From: Cercophora sp. LCS_1
Lineage: Eukaryota > Ascomycota > Sordariomycetes > Sordariales > Lasiosphaeriaceae
Reading direction: 5' to 3'
NCBI GenBank assembly: GCA_036250225.1
Contig: JAPZLL010000005.1
Location: 868,001 to 932,000, forward strand
DNA: 64,000 nucleotides
Under the pieces are notes generated by a model. The model had not been told where the DNA came from and ran no database searches. It saw only the letters and a list, made by a program, of their open reading frames with translations. The stretch's first letter is position 1. Every line of letters starts with the position of its first letter. Below, piece after piece: positions 21,712 to 33,995 of this stretch. The position numbers and the translations under genes are program-made.

Positions 21712-23331
21712 TCAGGCAAACATAAATTCGGCCTCGTCCCATCCAACAAACGAGTCAAAAAACAAGGACCCCTCCACCGCCCGTTTCATATGCTCCCTCG
21801 TCCTGACCTCGTCCCCTCGTCGTTTCCATATCTTGGATAAATGAAAATGCGCACACCTCACCAACGCTCTGGCCTCTCTCCCAGGATTTGCGTCTAGCGC
21901 CGTCAACGTTTCCATCAGCATCTGCTCGGCCCGCGCGTCCTCCCGTCTCGACAACAGCCAAACCCCCATCTCGATGCCCTCCCCTGGTCTCCCTTTGCCA
22001 GTCGCCGGCGGCTCGCCATTCAAAACCGGATATCCACCCTCGCCCTCGGTCAACAGTAGCACTGCTTCCTTTTCAACCCCGACCCCCATCAGCCCAACCA
22101 TTTCCTCAAGCACCTTGCCGAGGAAAATTCCCGCCGACGTCCCAAAGTCCGCATCTCCGAATCCCAAGCCCCTCGATCTCTCCCCACTTCCCGCGCCAAG
22201 CGGTGGCGCCGCTCCCGCCGAATACACACTCTCAACCAGCTGGGCAACCGTCGACGTAAACGGGTTACTCCTCTTGCTCACCGGGCCAAGGGCACAAAAC
22301 GCAAAGAAAAAGTTAACAAGATAAAACATCCTCGTCCCGATAATGTTCCTGCTCAGCGGCTCGAGAATGGCAAACGCCCGGTTGAGGACCCGAAACGTCC
22401 TCGCGTCCTCCCGATCATCGGCGCCAGCTTGCCCGGAAAAGTAGTCCCGGTACAGCGCCAGCTTGACGCGCACCGTCATGATCCACTCCTGCGACCGCGT
22501 GTTGCGAAGCCAGTACTCTGTCGTGCCCCACACGCGATCGCCGTCTTCAAACATGACGGTTTCCCACACCCGAGTCAGAAAGTTTTGGAAAAAGACAATC
22601 TTGTCTGGCGTCAGGTTGAGCGTGGTGGGTGGCGGTGTGGTTCGCATCGAGGGGAGCTGTGTTCGCATCATGTCCCTTGGCGATATCGGACCGCTGCCAG
22701 TAACAGCCGTCGCCGTGTCTGAAAAGGTGCTAGATGTTGTTGACGCGGGTGAAGTAAATCTCTCGGTGGCTGTTAATGTTGACGTTGTTGTTATTGTTGT
22801 TGAGGACCCTGCTGGTTCGGGTGTCGGCGTGCGGCATGTCACTTCTCGCGCGGCGGCCGAAGACGACGCTGAAGATGGCGATGAGACGGCTGCGTCGATG
22901 AGGGCCGCAATGTCGAGGCCCTTTCGGCGAACGTATGTGTTTACGCGCTCCCAGTCGACCTCGCGGCCGCGGATGAGGTAGATTGTTGGTTTGTTGACGC
23001 GGTCGCGTTCTCGACGGAGGCGAAAGAGCTCGACGACTTCAGACTCTTTAAAATTCTTGTCGAGGCCCCATGATTTGATTCTTGTTTTGTACATTCGTTG
23101 TCTGGCGACAGCGTGTCAGTAGAGTGAACAAGAAGAAAAAGAAAAAGAAGATAAAAATTACGTTGCTCTGAAGCCGTGTTTGTCCTCCATGATCCTCATG
23201 ACGTCCTTGAGGGCCCGGTTCTGGACCTGATAGAGTTCCTGGATGGCATGTCGATGGGTTTCCCACTCGTCGTTGGCCACCCAGCAGCCGGCCGTGCCTT
23301 GGTCTGGAGAGTGAGCCATGATTCCCATCAT
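21712..23331 (-). CDS. Clr5-domain protein (fungal regulator family)
   Basis: Two exons, 23331-23162 and 23101-21712 (60-nt intron GTAATT..CCAG, phase 2), give 519 residues from the first of three nearby ATGs; the reading frame continues upstream only to a TTG codon. Residues about 18-72 form a Clr5 domain (ANDEWETHRHAIQELY, ALKDVMRIMEDKHGF, then TQRMYKTRIKSWGLDKNFK across the splice junction). A second conserved block (KPTIYLIRGREVDWERVNTYVRRKGLD) follows, then a Ser/Thr-rich linker and a helical C-terminal half. The founding member acts in heterochromatic silencing in fission yeast. In filamentous ascomycetes the domain is abundant and mostly uncharacterised. Confidence 0.85.
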
Positions 23332-26300
23332 CTGTTGTCCCCTGTCTTGCAAGCGTCGCAAAGATGGCTTGCTGTTTCTTCTCCTTCTTCTTCTTCTCCC
23401 CAGCCTGGTGCCGTGACTTAGTCCCGTCGAGGAGACCCCGCTGGCCGGGCTTCGCAGAGCCTCACGGATAATCAAAGACAAAACTGTGTGGGAGGCCGGG
23501 TCAACAAGACACCGAGAGAGCCTTATACCGCTGTCGACAAACCACTCAGACCCAGCCTACTCCGCCACGGCCCATCTCAACAAAGGCGCGCGGGGGGAGG
23601 GAGGGGGGGAGGGGGAACGCAGACCGAGAAAGTAAGTAGACCAAGCAAGCAGGACCGAAACCGAAACACCGAACCCGGTTGGTGGGCAGCAAAGCGCCAG
23701 GCATATAAAGGGAAACACTAGTATTTCGCTGGCCCGCCGCCCTCTGCTTAAAGGCCCGGCGGGAATTGGCAGTGCTGCGGTGTCCACGAACCCTGTCGGC
23801 GGGAGGCTCCGCCGTACATGCGTCGTTGTGTTGGTCGTCGGGCACCTTGGTCAGCAGGTATGTATGGAATTGCCAGTTTCCCGTCCGTCCCGGACCCCTG
23901 CGAGTGGTTTGGGGGGGAGGGGGGGTGGGTAGGTGCTGGGCGGCCGTTCCTTCCTGTCCTGTTGCGAGTCACGCCCACGGCAAGAACCGATCCATCCAGT
24001 CCCCAGGCAGAATCAGGACATCAGTCAGGCAGGCCGGCAGGTACAAGTACCTCGACCACCCGTCGTCAACAGGACAGCCCAGGGTTTAAAGGACCAAACG
24101 AGGCACTGCCCTGCAGGCTGGGCATGGCCCATGGTGGGCCACGCTTGCAAGGAAGGTCCACCCGCATCGGTAGCTCAGCTAAGCACGAACTCGGGCTGCA
24201 AAAGGTCCTCGCTTCGTCAAGGGAGCCCACAGTGCCAAAAGGACGATGCAGCAGCGCCGGCCAATGCAACTGTATCGGCGATTTCTCCTACCCCTGCACA
24301 CACATCGTGTTCCATGTCCGGTCAACCTTGTTGCTTTGCCGAAAGTGAAAAAAAAAAAAGGAGCGGATTCGTACCAAAACACTACCTAATCCCATGATGC
24401 GCTGGCTAGCTCATTTCCAGAAGGCCCTCGCACCCCTGCCTTTTACACGGGGCGGGCGGCCGGGCCAGAAACAATGACAGAGACAGCCAGCATGTACCAC
24501 TGGGGCAAAGCCCTTTTTCGGCTCTGATCCTCCCGAAAGACACCAATCACCACACAGCAATACACATCAATCGCGTCCCCCTCTCTCAGGCTCCCGAACT
24601 CCGGCCACATTTGGCCATTGCAGCAGCCAGGTGGCCTGCACGAACTCGGGTTCCCCAGCCGAAGGCGGTCCTGACGAACAATAGCTCGCATCTGCCCGCG
24701 TGTGTAGTCTGCCGCACAGGTGCTCAAATATTGCTTGTGTGTCGGTAGTGCTAGCATTTTCCCGTTGGGGTTTGAATCCCGCGGGATTTCGCGCGCACTC
24801 AATGGGGGCGGGAGGTCCGACCCGGAAAGGCTTTCTCGCACTTTTGTTCCTGAAGCCAATCCAATCCGGTCCCCGTCGGCCAAAAAGAGCCTCAAAGTCA
24901 CCCCCGTTCACTCATCGCTCGCGCTTCCGCTTCCGTCAGATCACAAAATCCAATTTGATTGCGCCTCGCTTCAACCCACGCACGATTCAATTCTAAGCCC
25001 CGGCCCCCTCGAGCTTACTTTCTGACAAAGATATCAGAACGGTGGCGATGATTTCAGTCATCAGTTGCGGTGAAGCAGCAGTCGGCATCTCGGTCGCAAA
25101 CTCTTCTGAATCGAGACGGCTCGGAAAGCATGTGAGAGCTAAGAAAGATGGGGCGTCCCGCGAAGGATCAATACCCATCTGACGTGATACGCGGCGAAAT
25201 GCCTTGCGGGAACGGGGGCCAACGGCGATCTCCAGGCTTTGCTTGGGGACACGCTCACTCATACCGTCGTAAACAACATAATAAAGACGCCTCGTGCCTC
25301 CTTGCTTTTCTCGCTAGCGTCATCTCAACATCTGAATCATCCATCATTCAACCTCGAATGATGACATGACTATAGCAGAGGGCTCCTGCTGTCTGTGTCA
25401 GACCCGTCTGTCATGTCAACCTCGCACAACCGCGCATCGCATCGCATCGCATATCAGATGACCATGCTGCATTGCGGCCCGGCTCGGCTCGTTCGTTCGA
25501 GCAGCATATTGGAAAAAAGAAAAGAGCGGTGGACTTATCTTTTTTTTGTTTTTGTATTTCCCTCTCTCTTTTCCAAATCTTATCTGAGCACGGTGAGTTT
25601 TGCCTTGCCTTTGTGTAACACTAAAAAGGTCCTGAGAACTGACACGTTATTTCAAAAACCGTAGGGTTGAAACCTCGGATCTGCTTGCATGTCGTTGGGC
25701 GAACGAACCAACCAACAGCACGCCGTTGGAGGAGGAGGAGGAAAAAACGCCGTGCAGACGGCAGACTATTGGCTTGGACGTCCAAGCTCGCGCATCACCG
25801 TTTTGCTCGCTTGAAGAAAAAGCCAGCAAACATATGCCGAATACTAGGACATGCGGTGCGGGCATCCACCCCCGCGAGACAGAGACGGTGCCTGGCGGGT
25901 GAGAACCATGCAGGCGGAAAAGTCGGTTTGTGGAACCCTTTGTGGAACCTGACCTTGGGATTCAGATTCCAATCAGTCCCATCAACCGACGGGACTGAGT
26001 GGGCTTCAAGCAAAAGGGCTTCCGAGGGACGGGACATGGTGCCACAAGCCACAAGACAACCCAGCCCAACAAGCGCGGCTTGAGATCTGAGGAATGAGGA
26101 GCGAGGGAATCCGTGTAACATGTCGCGCTTGCTTGGGCCTTTGTGACAGCCGAGAAAGTGAGGAAGGGGGGGGAGGATCCGAGGGTCGCGTCGCCCAACC
26201 GCGCAACTGCGAGACAAGTGTCGAGCTTCCGAGGACAAAGGGGCATGACAGTGCCGCCCCCCGACAGCGAAAAAAAAAAACAATTGAAAAAAAAAAACGA

Positions 26301-27577
26301 CTGGTCAGTTTTTGTGTTTATTGATGGACAACACATAACACACACAAAAAAACGGCAGGCTCGCGGGGTAGGACAGGACAGGCACTTGGTCACACAAACT
26401 CAACCACCACCCGGCTTGGAGATTGGAGAATGTGGCCGCAGCAGGATCGACCCGAGTGGAGACACACACTTCGCACCGCACTAAACAGCAAAAGCGCTCA
26501 CACATGGAGCACCGTTGCATGTAGTTGTCCTTTGCTAACACTAGTGTCGTCCTCTGGGGAAGCAAGCCGCACTTGTTTAGGACTTGGCAGAATCTGGGGA
26601 AAGGAGAAATGTCCAAGGATGAGGAGACTGGAGAGGGAAGTTCCTGCCAAAAGTCCGACCGTCTTTTTGCGCCGCCGGCCCCCCGGTTCGGTCGAATGAG
26701 CGCGAACCAGACCTCAACTTGCGGCAGGTGCACCCGTTTCAAATTGGCACCATCGATGTCGTGCATGCTTCCATGGGCTGTGGTGCCATCCATGATTCAT
26801 CCATGATCCATCCATGATCCATCCCATCCCACCCCCTTTTTCCCCGTCCTCGACGACGTTGCACAAGCAAGCTATAAGACGCGCTTCTATCAGTCCTTTA
26901 CGCGTTTATTTTCGTGCTGGTGCAACCTGACCTCTTCTGGGCCCCAACCCAACCCTTTTCTGCCATAGTGCGGGACCCGAGTATTCCTGCAAAGTTCCCG
27001 CAACCGGCGTTTTTCTGATCTGTCGCCTGCCAGTGACGTGGTGTTTTGGCTGCTTTATTGGAAATTTACGTTTCGCTCGGTCTTGCTTTTTTTTTCCCCC
27101 CTTCGCGGGAAGCCTTGGGATATGCCTCGCCATGCAGCCGTCAACAACACCGTTCGTCTATTCGCCAGCTCCTTCGCACCCTGCTGCACCAAGACCCCGT
27201 CGTGCATGCAAGACGCGGGAAGCGCTGAGGAAGAGACGTGCAGTGGACTTTGCGGGGGTAAGGCAGAATGGAGTGTAAGTCTGCATTGGAATTGCTGAGA
27301 CATATCGAGTATCCCGTATCCTCCGAACTTCCCCAGGACCAATCTCGAACCAACACACCCAACCCCCCGATCTAACCGTTTGAAGCATGAACGACAGGGA
27401 TTTACTCAATCCCACAACGATGCAGTAGCCGCGCCGGCGCACATGGCGCGCGCGGGATTGTGACACGACATCAACACCCAACTCCGGCCCATCGCTTGCA
27501 CGCCATCGACATGAAATTAAATCGCCAAAGCACTCGCTTCCCAATTTGTAACATGGAGGATCTGTCCTCTCCGCAAA
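23332..27577. other. 4.2-kb region without a supported gene
   Basis: Overlapping frames exist on both strands, but none has a domain, a consistent start or codon bias like the neighbours. Visible structure is limited to simple sequence: a GGGGA-rich stretch near 23590, a GCATC pentanucleotide run (25434-25452), A-runs near 26270 and 26290, and an 11-bp tandem repeat (26787-26829). A TATAAGA (about 26873) lies upstream of a small basic frame at 27120-27260 that could mark a transcript. It would hold the promoter of the Clr5 gene and the 3' region of the Atg28-like gene. Confidence 0.5.
26787..26829 (+). repeat. Short tandem repeat, unit CCATGATCCAT
   Basis: About three and a half imperfect 11-bp units. 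They contain overlapping GATC and CATCC steps. Nothing else is nearby. Confidence 0.8.
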
Positions 27578-29611
27578 TCACCGGAGCTCATGCTCGTCGT
27601 CGTCATGCCGGTGCTCTGCCAAAAATTCGGGCGGGACCTCATTCGAGCTCAAACTGTCGTCTCTGCTGAACGCCGAGCCGCCGTGATCGTCCACGTGCGA
27701 TGTGAGCAGATCAGGCGGCACCTCATTGGCGTCGTCCTCGTCATGTAGATCCAATAGAGTGCCGTTGCTTTTGAACCCATCCATGCGGAGGAGCCCGGAG
27801 TTGACGGTGTTATTGGCGGCTTCTGATCTCCACACGCTGTTCCCCAGCACAGAACTCCTCATGTTGCTCATGGACCTTCCAAGCTGCGGTGTCCTCTCGT
27901 TTTCCTGGTCGTCGTCCTGCTCATCGTGTGTCTCGCTGGCCGCATCGCCGTCAACGTCCAACCCAGCCGACCGGAGTGCCTCGCGCAGCATGTGCTCTGC
28001 CTCCCTAAAGGCTGCCAACTCAGCACCGATCGCGCAGATCAGGAGGTTCCAACCCCTCTCCTCCGCCACACGCAACCGCTCTTCCAACCCCGCCATGACT
28101 GTAGCCATCTTGCCGAGCTGTGCATACATGGTTTGCTCGGGCGACACCACGGCGCTCTTGCCTTTGCCGTCTGGTTGCCCTTCGCCATTCGTCTTCATCT
28201 CTCGCCGCAAGTCTGCCTCGAAGTCTGCCACGAGGCTTGCAGCGCTCTTCCACACCTCTACCCCCTCTTCCAATGCTGCCCTCTCCTTGTCAACCTCCTT
28301 CTTCCGCCGTTCCAGAATTGCTACCTCGCCTTCCCACCAGTCCCTCGCCATTTCCACCGTCCGCCGTTCTGGTCTGAGCTTTAGAAATTCCGTCCCTCCA
28401 GGCGATTGCTCCACTCCATCCTCGTCCGCACCGCCCCTTACTCCCACAATGGCCTCAAGATCCAAGGGTTTTACGCCTGGTCGTCGCAGGATACCCTCCA
28501 CCCGTGCTTCCACCTCCCGCAGGGCACCTTTGTACCCGCTCAGTCCGGCTTCCCTCCTGTTTTTGACATCCTCGATACGCCCGCGAAGCCATCGCTTCCT
28601 ATTCCTGAGCCCGACGAGGCGTTCTTCTAGTTCTGCGATCTCTGCCGTGACACCCTCGCAATCCTCTCCGAGTTCTCTCAGCTCCCTGGCAAGCGGCTCT
28701 TCCTCCTCCCCCTCAAGAGCTTGCAGCTCCCCCGCAATACCATCCCGACGGTCAGCGAGGGTCCTCAGTTGCGTGAGTGCCTTCTTTCGAGCGCCAAGTG
28801 CGGCAGTAAGATTTGCGTCTTCCTCAGCCTTCAGATCCGCGAGCAAAGTGATGTTCCTAGCCAGCCCTGCCCTCGCAGCTCGCAGCCCAAGCGGCTTCTT
28901 CCGTGGCTGGCGCACCGGTATAATCTCTCCCGTCACTGAAGAACGAACAGGCTCTTCAAACGCTACGTGTGACCTCCGCGAGGAGGCAGACGTGTAGAGC
29001 GTCCCCGTAGGCGTATTGCTGCCCGCATCGCTTATGTCAGAGGGTGCTGCGGCGGTGGGATCAAGATGTGCTGCTAGGCCAGCGGACTGTGCATCCAGAA
29101 GCAGTTGCAGTTCTTTCTGAAGTGTTTTTTCCCGCCGCTGTAGATTCCGCCAGACCGTGTCGGGCTCGTACTCTTGCACCGTGTCGCGGGCACGAGATGG
29201 CGACGCTCGGTCGAAAAGAACCGAGTTGATGTTTCGAGCAATGGTAGAGGCGTCAAGGCCACGGGTTGGGGGGCTCTCCTCTTCATCTCGGTAAAACATT
29301 CGCGACGCCGCGATGGGCGGCGGAGGGCCGGCGAACAGGGCCCTCGGCTTGGACTTTGACGCGGACCCGGCATTGCTTGTGCGGTCACTAAATGCGGCGG
29401 CTGGGGAGGGACTTCGGCGGTCTAAAGAGATCTTCCGGGATATCGAGGACGGTGGAGAAAGCGTGCCTTCTTCGGGGCGAGGGGAGAGCTCGGAGAGGTC
29501 GTACTCGCTGACCTTTTTGCGAACGGAGCTCGGCTGGTTGTGCATCGGGAGTAGCGGGTTGTTATCGCGCTGCAAAGATATTCGAGGGAGAAAAGAGGAC
29601 CTGGACGTCAT
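27578..29611 (-). CDS. ATG28: Atg28-like coiled-coil autophagy protein
   Basis: A single exon of 677 residues, ATG at 29611 (MTSRSSFLPR). The N-terminal 140 residues are disordered and Ser/Pro-rich. RTVQEYEP-type residues and WRNLQRREKTLQKELQLLLDAQ (about 155-176) begin the helical part. Long coiled coils run at about 260-400 and 430-560, with a conserved WNLLICAIGAELAAFREAE helix near 540. The acidic tail carries two near-identical motifs, NEVPPDLL and NEVPPEFL, each followed by a hydrophilic spacer. Architecture and length fit the filamentous-fungal proteins annotated as Atg28, a coiled-coil partner of the autophagy machinery first described in Pichia. The homology call is from recall of the family and not from a search. 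Confidence 0.6.
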   Translation of the reverse strand: MTSRSSFLPRISLQRDNNPLLPMHNQPSSVRKKVSEYDLSELSPRPEEGTLSPPSSISRKISLDRRSPSPAAAFSDRTSNAGSASKSKPRALFAGPPPPIAASRMFYRDEEESPPTRGLDASTIARNINSVLFDRASPSRARDTVQEYEPDTVWRNLQRREKTLQKELQLLLDAQSAGLAAHLDPTAAAPSDISDAGSNTPTGTLYTSASSRRSHVAFEEPVRSSVTGEIIPVRQPRKKPLGLRAARAGLARNITLLADLKAEEDANLTAALGARKKALTQLRTLADRRDGIAGELQALEGEEEEPLARELRELGEDCEGVTAEIAELEERLVGLRNRKRWLRGRIEDVKNRREAGLSGYKGALREVEARVEGILRRPGVKPLDLEAIVGVRGGADEDGVEQSPGGTEFLKLRPERRTVEMARDWWEGEVAILERRKKEVDKERAALEEGVEVWKSAASLVADFEADLRREMKTNGEGQPDGKGKSAVVSPEQTMYAQLGKMATVMAGLEERLRVAEERGWNLLICAIGAELAAFREAEHMLREALRSAGLDVDGDAASETHDEQDDDQENERTPQLGRSMSNMRSSVLGNSVWRSEAANNTVNSGLLRMDGFKSNGTLLDLHDEDDANEVPPDLLTSHVDDHGGSAFSRDDSLSSNEVPPEFLAEHRHDDDEHELR

Positions 29612-30295
29612 GGTGTCTGTAAGCGACTATCGTGGTTTCCGACCGCAGTGTCGAAGTATCGGGGACGGAGATCGGGGCTTTTCGGCGGACAAACGATCGG
29701 GGGTTCGTTCGGTCTTCCCCTGTTCTAGCAATACTCCTCCTCGCATAAGCTGAAATGCCGATGGAGATTAACAATGGCTCTTCCAAAAGAAGCACTGTTG
29801 AAGTGTCCCTATATCGAGGAAGGATGTCGATGCCTGGCCAGCGGACACGCTCACGGGGAGCTGGCATGTGGTCTTGGCTGGTGAGTCGGGGAGTTCTGAG
29901 CGACGTCATTGGACACGTTCCTTCAAGTGTGTGGGTCACCCGCTCCGGGCTGGCCCCGACCCCGTCCCGGCAGGCAACTCCAACCAGCCAAGAGACAGTG
30001 CAACTGCACAGTGTATGTAGACTGGCCTCATGCGCACTGCAATTTTCGCCTTGCGCAAAGAGTTGAACGGGAAGCTCACAAGCCAGGTCCCCAGCAAAAT
30101 CTTGAAATCACAGAATTGAGGTTGCAAGTGAAGTGATCCATCCCAGGGCCCCCTAAAACTCCCCATCGGATTACCACCAAGCTAAATCATCCCTGCACCT
30201 CAAAACCCCCACAATTCCCCACCACACAGCCCAAAACCAAAGGCAAAAAAGACGCAAAAAAGACGACGAATTTCCTCGTGAAAAGGAGATTTAGA
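29612..30295. other. Intergenic region, nothing recognised
   Basis: Promoter side of the Atg28-like gene up to the 3' end of tRNA-Gly. The frames seen here are short and without domains. An A-rich stretch (about 30230-30265) on the plus strand reads as a T-run just beyond the tRNA 3' end on its own strand, as expected for a pol III terminator. Confidence 0.5.
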
Positions 30296-30366
30296 TGCGT
30301 CAGCCGCGAATCGAACGCGGGGCCCATCGATGGCAACGATGGATTTTACCACTAAACCACTGACGC
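30296..30366 (-). tRNA. tRNA-Gly (GCC)
   Basis: The minus strand gives a 71-nt cloverleaf with acceptor GCGTCAG pairing CTGACGC and discriminator A. The D arm contains GGTTTAGTGGTA. The anticodon stem CATCG/CGATG encloses TTGCCAT, so the anticodon is GCC. The T arm is CCGCG-TTCGATT-CGCGG. There is no intron. Confidence 0.97.
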
Positions 30367-31123
30367 TTCATATTTGTGCTGCCGTTATTACCCCTCACCA
30401 CTCCCCGGCGTGCCACCCAGCGAGCCAATCCCTGTGACCTGTTTACTCGCCCCCTTTGCGCAACCATCCAGCCGCCTGTGCCAATGCCCCCTCACCAGCA
30501 TCATTATCGATCTTCTCATCCTGTAAGGTCATCGTCAACTTTGGGAACAGAAAGTCCTTGAGCTTAACCGGCATGATGCTCTCCGGCTACGAATTCACGC
30601 CTTGGGTCGTCCGCAGAAAAGAAGGACAGGCATTGTAGATAGGGTAATTAATGCTGTGAGTAACTTTATGTGGACTGGTAGATAGAGTTTACGGGAGGAG
30701 CTCAGTAGCAACGGATAGTTTCATGACATCGGACAATGGAGGCTGGTGCCTTTGCGACTCATAATCGTGCCAGAATGACAGGACGACTGAGTTCGATGCG
30801 AGGGAAAAGTTGAACCAAACTCTATCGACGATAAAACAGACCGCATGGCAGCAGTGTAGGCGCCCAACGGCAGAGTCGCAGAACTGCATTGAGTTTATGA
30901 CAACCGACGCACAGCCTAGTCAAGTGACGTCGAAGCTTGGCCAGAGCGCGTTGGTCTGGAATCACTTATTTCTGAATCTTGAAAATGTCAGATACTACTT
31001 CGTGAGGTCTCTAATGGGTTCATTCCCTTGTGTCTATCATTTGATCCGTCGGTCTAAGACGAACTACCGTTTCCCGAACCATGCACTCATGTCGAACCGA
31101 AGAAAAAAGAGGAAATTCGGCGC
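30367..31123. other. Intergenic region, nothing recognised
   Basis: Between the tRNA-Gly 5' end and the stop codon of pyruvate kinase (both on the minus strand). It contains the pyruvate kinase 3' region. No further gene is seen. Confidence 0.5.
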
Positions 31124-33011
31124 TTACTCGAGCTGCCCGATCCCAAGGTGCTCAACATCGGCCTTCACAATGCGCATCGTGTTGGTGTTACCCATACCGC
31201 CCTAGAGTGACAAAGGTTAGCGGCCGATCACAGTACAAAAGACAGCAGGATAGTCTTACCTTCCAGCCCTGCACAACGACCACGGTCTCACCCTCGCTGA
31301 GGATACCAAGGTCGATGGCATGGGAAAGACCCCACTTAATGCGGCGGTCAACATCCTCCTGCCAGTTGACCTTGCTAAAGTCGGGCTTGACCTCGGGGAA
31401 GAGGAAGGGGTACACGCCACGATACAAATGGGCGTATCGGGACGAAGAGGCATTCCTAGTGATCATGATGATCGGGCAAACGGGGCGGTACTTGGAGATG
31501 AGGCGGGCAGAATCACCCGAAGTCGACAGGACGAAGATAGCCGCAGCGTTCAGGTCCAGGGAAGCCCTGACAGCGGCCATGGCACACGACTCGGCGGTCG
31601 ATACGGGACGCTTGACCATGCTGCACAGCTCCTCGAAGTGGTTGACGTAGGGGATGGTGTTCTCGGCCTTCAGACAGGTCTCACTCATTTCCCGGACGGC
31701 CTCGTTGGGGTAGCTGCCCTTGGCCGTCTCACCGGAAAGCTAGTGCGCGTGTTAGCTACGCTGGGCTTGAGGGGCCGCGGATACATACCATGACGCAGTC
31801 GGCACCATCGGTGACGGCATTGCCAACATCGCTGATCTCGGCTCTAGTGGGCCTGGGGTTCTTGATCATGGACTCCAGCATCTGGGTGGCGCAGATGACG
31901 GGCTTGCCAGCCATGTTGCACATGGCAATGATCTTCTTCTGGGCCGCAAACACCTCGGCGGCGGGAATCTCGATACCAAGATCACCACGGGCAACCATGA
32001 CACCGTCGGTCTCGGCCAAGATCTCAGCAAAGTTGTTGAGACCTTGTCGGTTCTCAATCTTGGCGATGATCTGGATATGGGCACCATCCTTGCCGAGGAC
32101 CTCACGGATGTCCTTGATGTCCTGGCCCCTTCGGATAAATGCTGTTGCGAGGACCGTTAGCACCACAAGTCAAGCAAAAAGCGGCATGTGGCACGAATGC
32201 CAGAACACTCATGGTGGGAATGGCACTTACACGCAAAAACCATGTCCACGTTGTTCTTCACACCGAACCGGAGATCGGCCTTATCCTTCTCGGAAAGAGC
32301 GGGAAGATCGACGTCGGTGTTGGGAAGGTTGACACCCTTGCGGGAAGAGATGAAGCCGTTGTTCCTCGCCTTGACCTTGACGGTCTTGTCATCGACAATC
32401 TCGAGCACATCGAAGGCAAGGACACCGTCGTCGACGTAGATGATACGCCCAGGCTGGATGACCTTGGTGATGTTCTTGTAGTCGACGTACCTAACAGCTG
32501 CTTAGCAACGGCCCCGCATACCATAGGGCAGGAGTTGACTTACATATTCTGGGTGTCGCACGAGGTGGCATACTTCTCATCGGTGGTGAAGTTCATGATG
32601 GTGCCGGCGGAGATTGGGATATCAGCATCGCCGGTAGTGTTTCCTGTGCGGATTTCGGGACCCTTTGTGTCAAGGGCGATGGCAACCTGACGGCCCTTCT
32701 GGACCTTCTCAGCTTGGCGAGCATTGTCGATGACCGATTCTGCAAACGATTAGCCACCTTCACCGCAGTCAACCGATATTCCCGCACGTACGGTGATACT
32801 CGTAGCTGCCGTGAGAAAAGTTCATGCGAACCACGTTCAAACCGGCATCACGGAGCTTGTTGATGGCCTCGACGGAATTGGTCTTGGGGCCAATCGTGCA
32901 GATAATGGACGTCCGGCGCAGGTTGCGCTGGGGCTGGTAAGCGGTGTCGAGCTGGGCAAGCCAGTCGATTCTCCCACCCAGGCTGAGGTGGTCCAGAGCG
33001 GTAGCGGCCAT
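31124..33011 (-). CDS. Pyruvate kinase
   Basis: Six exons on the minus strand, 33011-32792, 32739-32544, 32490-32231, 32141-31789, 31739-31260 and 31201-31124, give 528 residues, the normal fungal length. It catalyses phosphoenolpyruvate plus ADP to pyruvate plus ATP in the cytosol, the last step of glycolysis. Visible motifs: RRTSIICTIGP and VRMNFSHG near the start, ALDTKGPEIRTG, the signature IIAKIENRQGL, GDLGIEIPAAEV, and MLESMIKNPRPTRAEISDV. All five introns (49-89 nt) have GTANGT or GTAAGA donors and keep frame. Strong codon bias fits a highly expressed gene. Its start region faces the DUF1748 gene in a shared promoter region. Confidence 0.97.
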
Positions 33012-33995
33012 TGTAGTGGTAGGGTCTGGAAGATTGTGTCGGGGTAGATTTTGCGCGTCGGGTTGGACGAGGCTTCAAGTGCGCAGAAGAGAGTTCTTGA
33101 GGTATGAGAAGGTCCTATCGGGAGGGAACTTATCAGCAAGCTAGCTCCGACTCCGGCAGTATCAACAAGGTAAACGAGAGGAAAAAGAAAGAAAACTCGG
33201 CGACTCCGGTGCAGATCAAATTTGCCAAGTGAGTAAAATGTTCGGATGTGAGATGGGGGGAAAACGGCGGTTCTGGCAACCGGACCGCAGCAACTATCGT
33301 ATCGGATTCGAGAAAATCGTTACCCCTCCACGACAGTGACGTCCGTAGGACGCAACACGCAAACTCCGAAGCGCACGCCCTCAGCTGCGTGCAGAAATAG
33401 AAGCATAACTCACCTCTAAAGATGCTGCCTCCGTCGAAAACAGGAGAGAAGACGGTGAGGGCGGAAGGAGTGGGGATGAAAGGCTAGAGATCAAGCCAGG
33501 AAAATTCTGCTGAGGGAATTGACTTTTCTCCCAGCGTCTGCGCGAAAAAAAAATAGGCGGTTCAACACCCCAACCTGCCTTCCGATTTCGAGGAGCTTGG
33601 GCGAGCTCCTCCCCCTCAACATCCCACTCAGCAATCGTCCTGGGCCCCACCAAAGCCCCTCCTTCCCAGAGACCAGGGCGTCAATGCTTGAGTGACAGCG
33701 TGACATAGACCAATCGTTTATCGGTATCGCTCCAGGTGGGGAGTGGGTGGGATTGGGTTGGTGATGATCACGGGACTCCTCACGTGACTAGCGGATCAAG
33801 CTTCCGGCAGGCGTCGTCTTGTGATCGCCCACCGCCGTTGCCCATCTCCCCCACCACCACGCGTCCACCAACGAACACGTCCAACATAGCTGTCCGCGTC
33901 TCAAGCATTCGTCCGTGCTTCGGAATACGAGTCCTCGAAAATATCGCATCGTAACTGTTTTTATCCCGCAACGTAGCCGATCAAGACAAGACAAG
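33012..33995. other. Divergent promoter region of pyruvate kinase and the DUF1748 gene
   Basis: About 1 kb with no supported gene. A frame at 33381-33653 (minus) lies in the presumed pyruvate kinase leader and has no domain. Glycolytic promoters often have long, spliced leaders; that may apply here, but I cannot place a leader intron with confidence. Confidence 0.5.

Noticed and set aside
24443..24911. Two overlapping frames (152 and 114 aa) on the minus strand
   Set aside because: Different frames over the same DNA, no domains, no splice-linked partner.
27120..27278. Possible first exon of a small basic protein after a TATA-like element
   Set aside because: A GTAAGG donor follows, but no in-frame second exon or acceptor could be found; left as part of the intergenic region.
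33381..33653. 90-aa frame in the pyruvate kinase upstream region
   Set aside because: It lies in the presumed 5' leader or promoter and has Ser/Leu/Pro composition without a domain.
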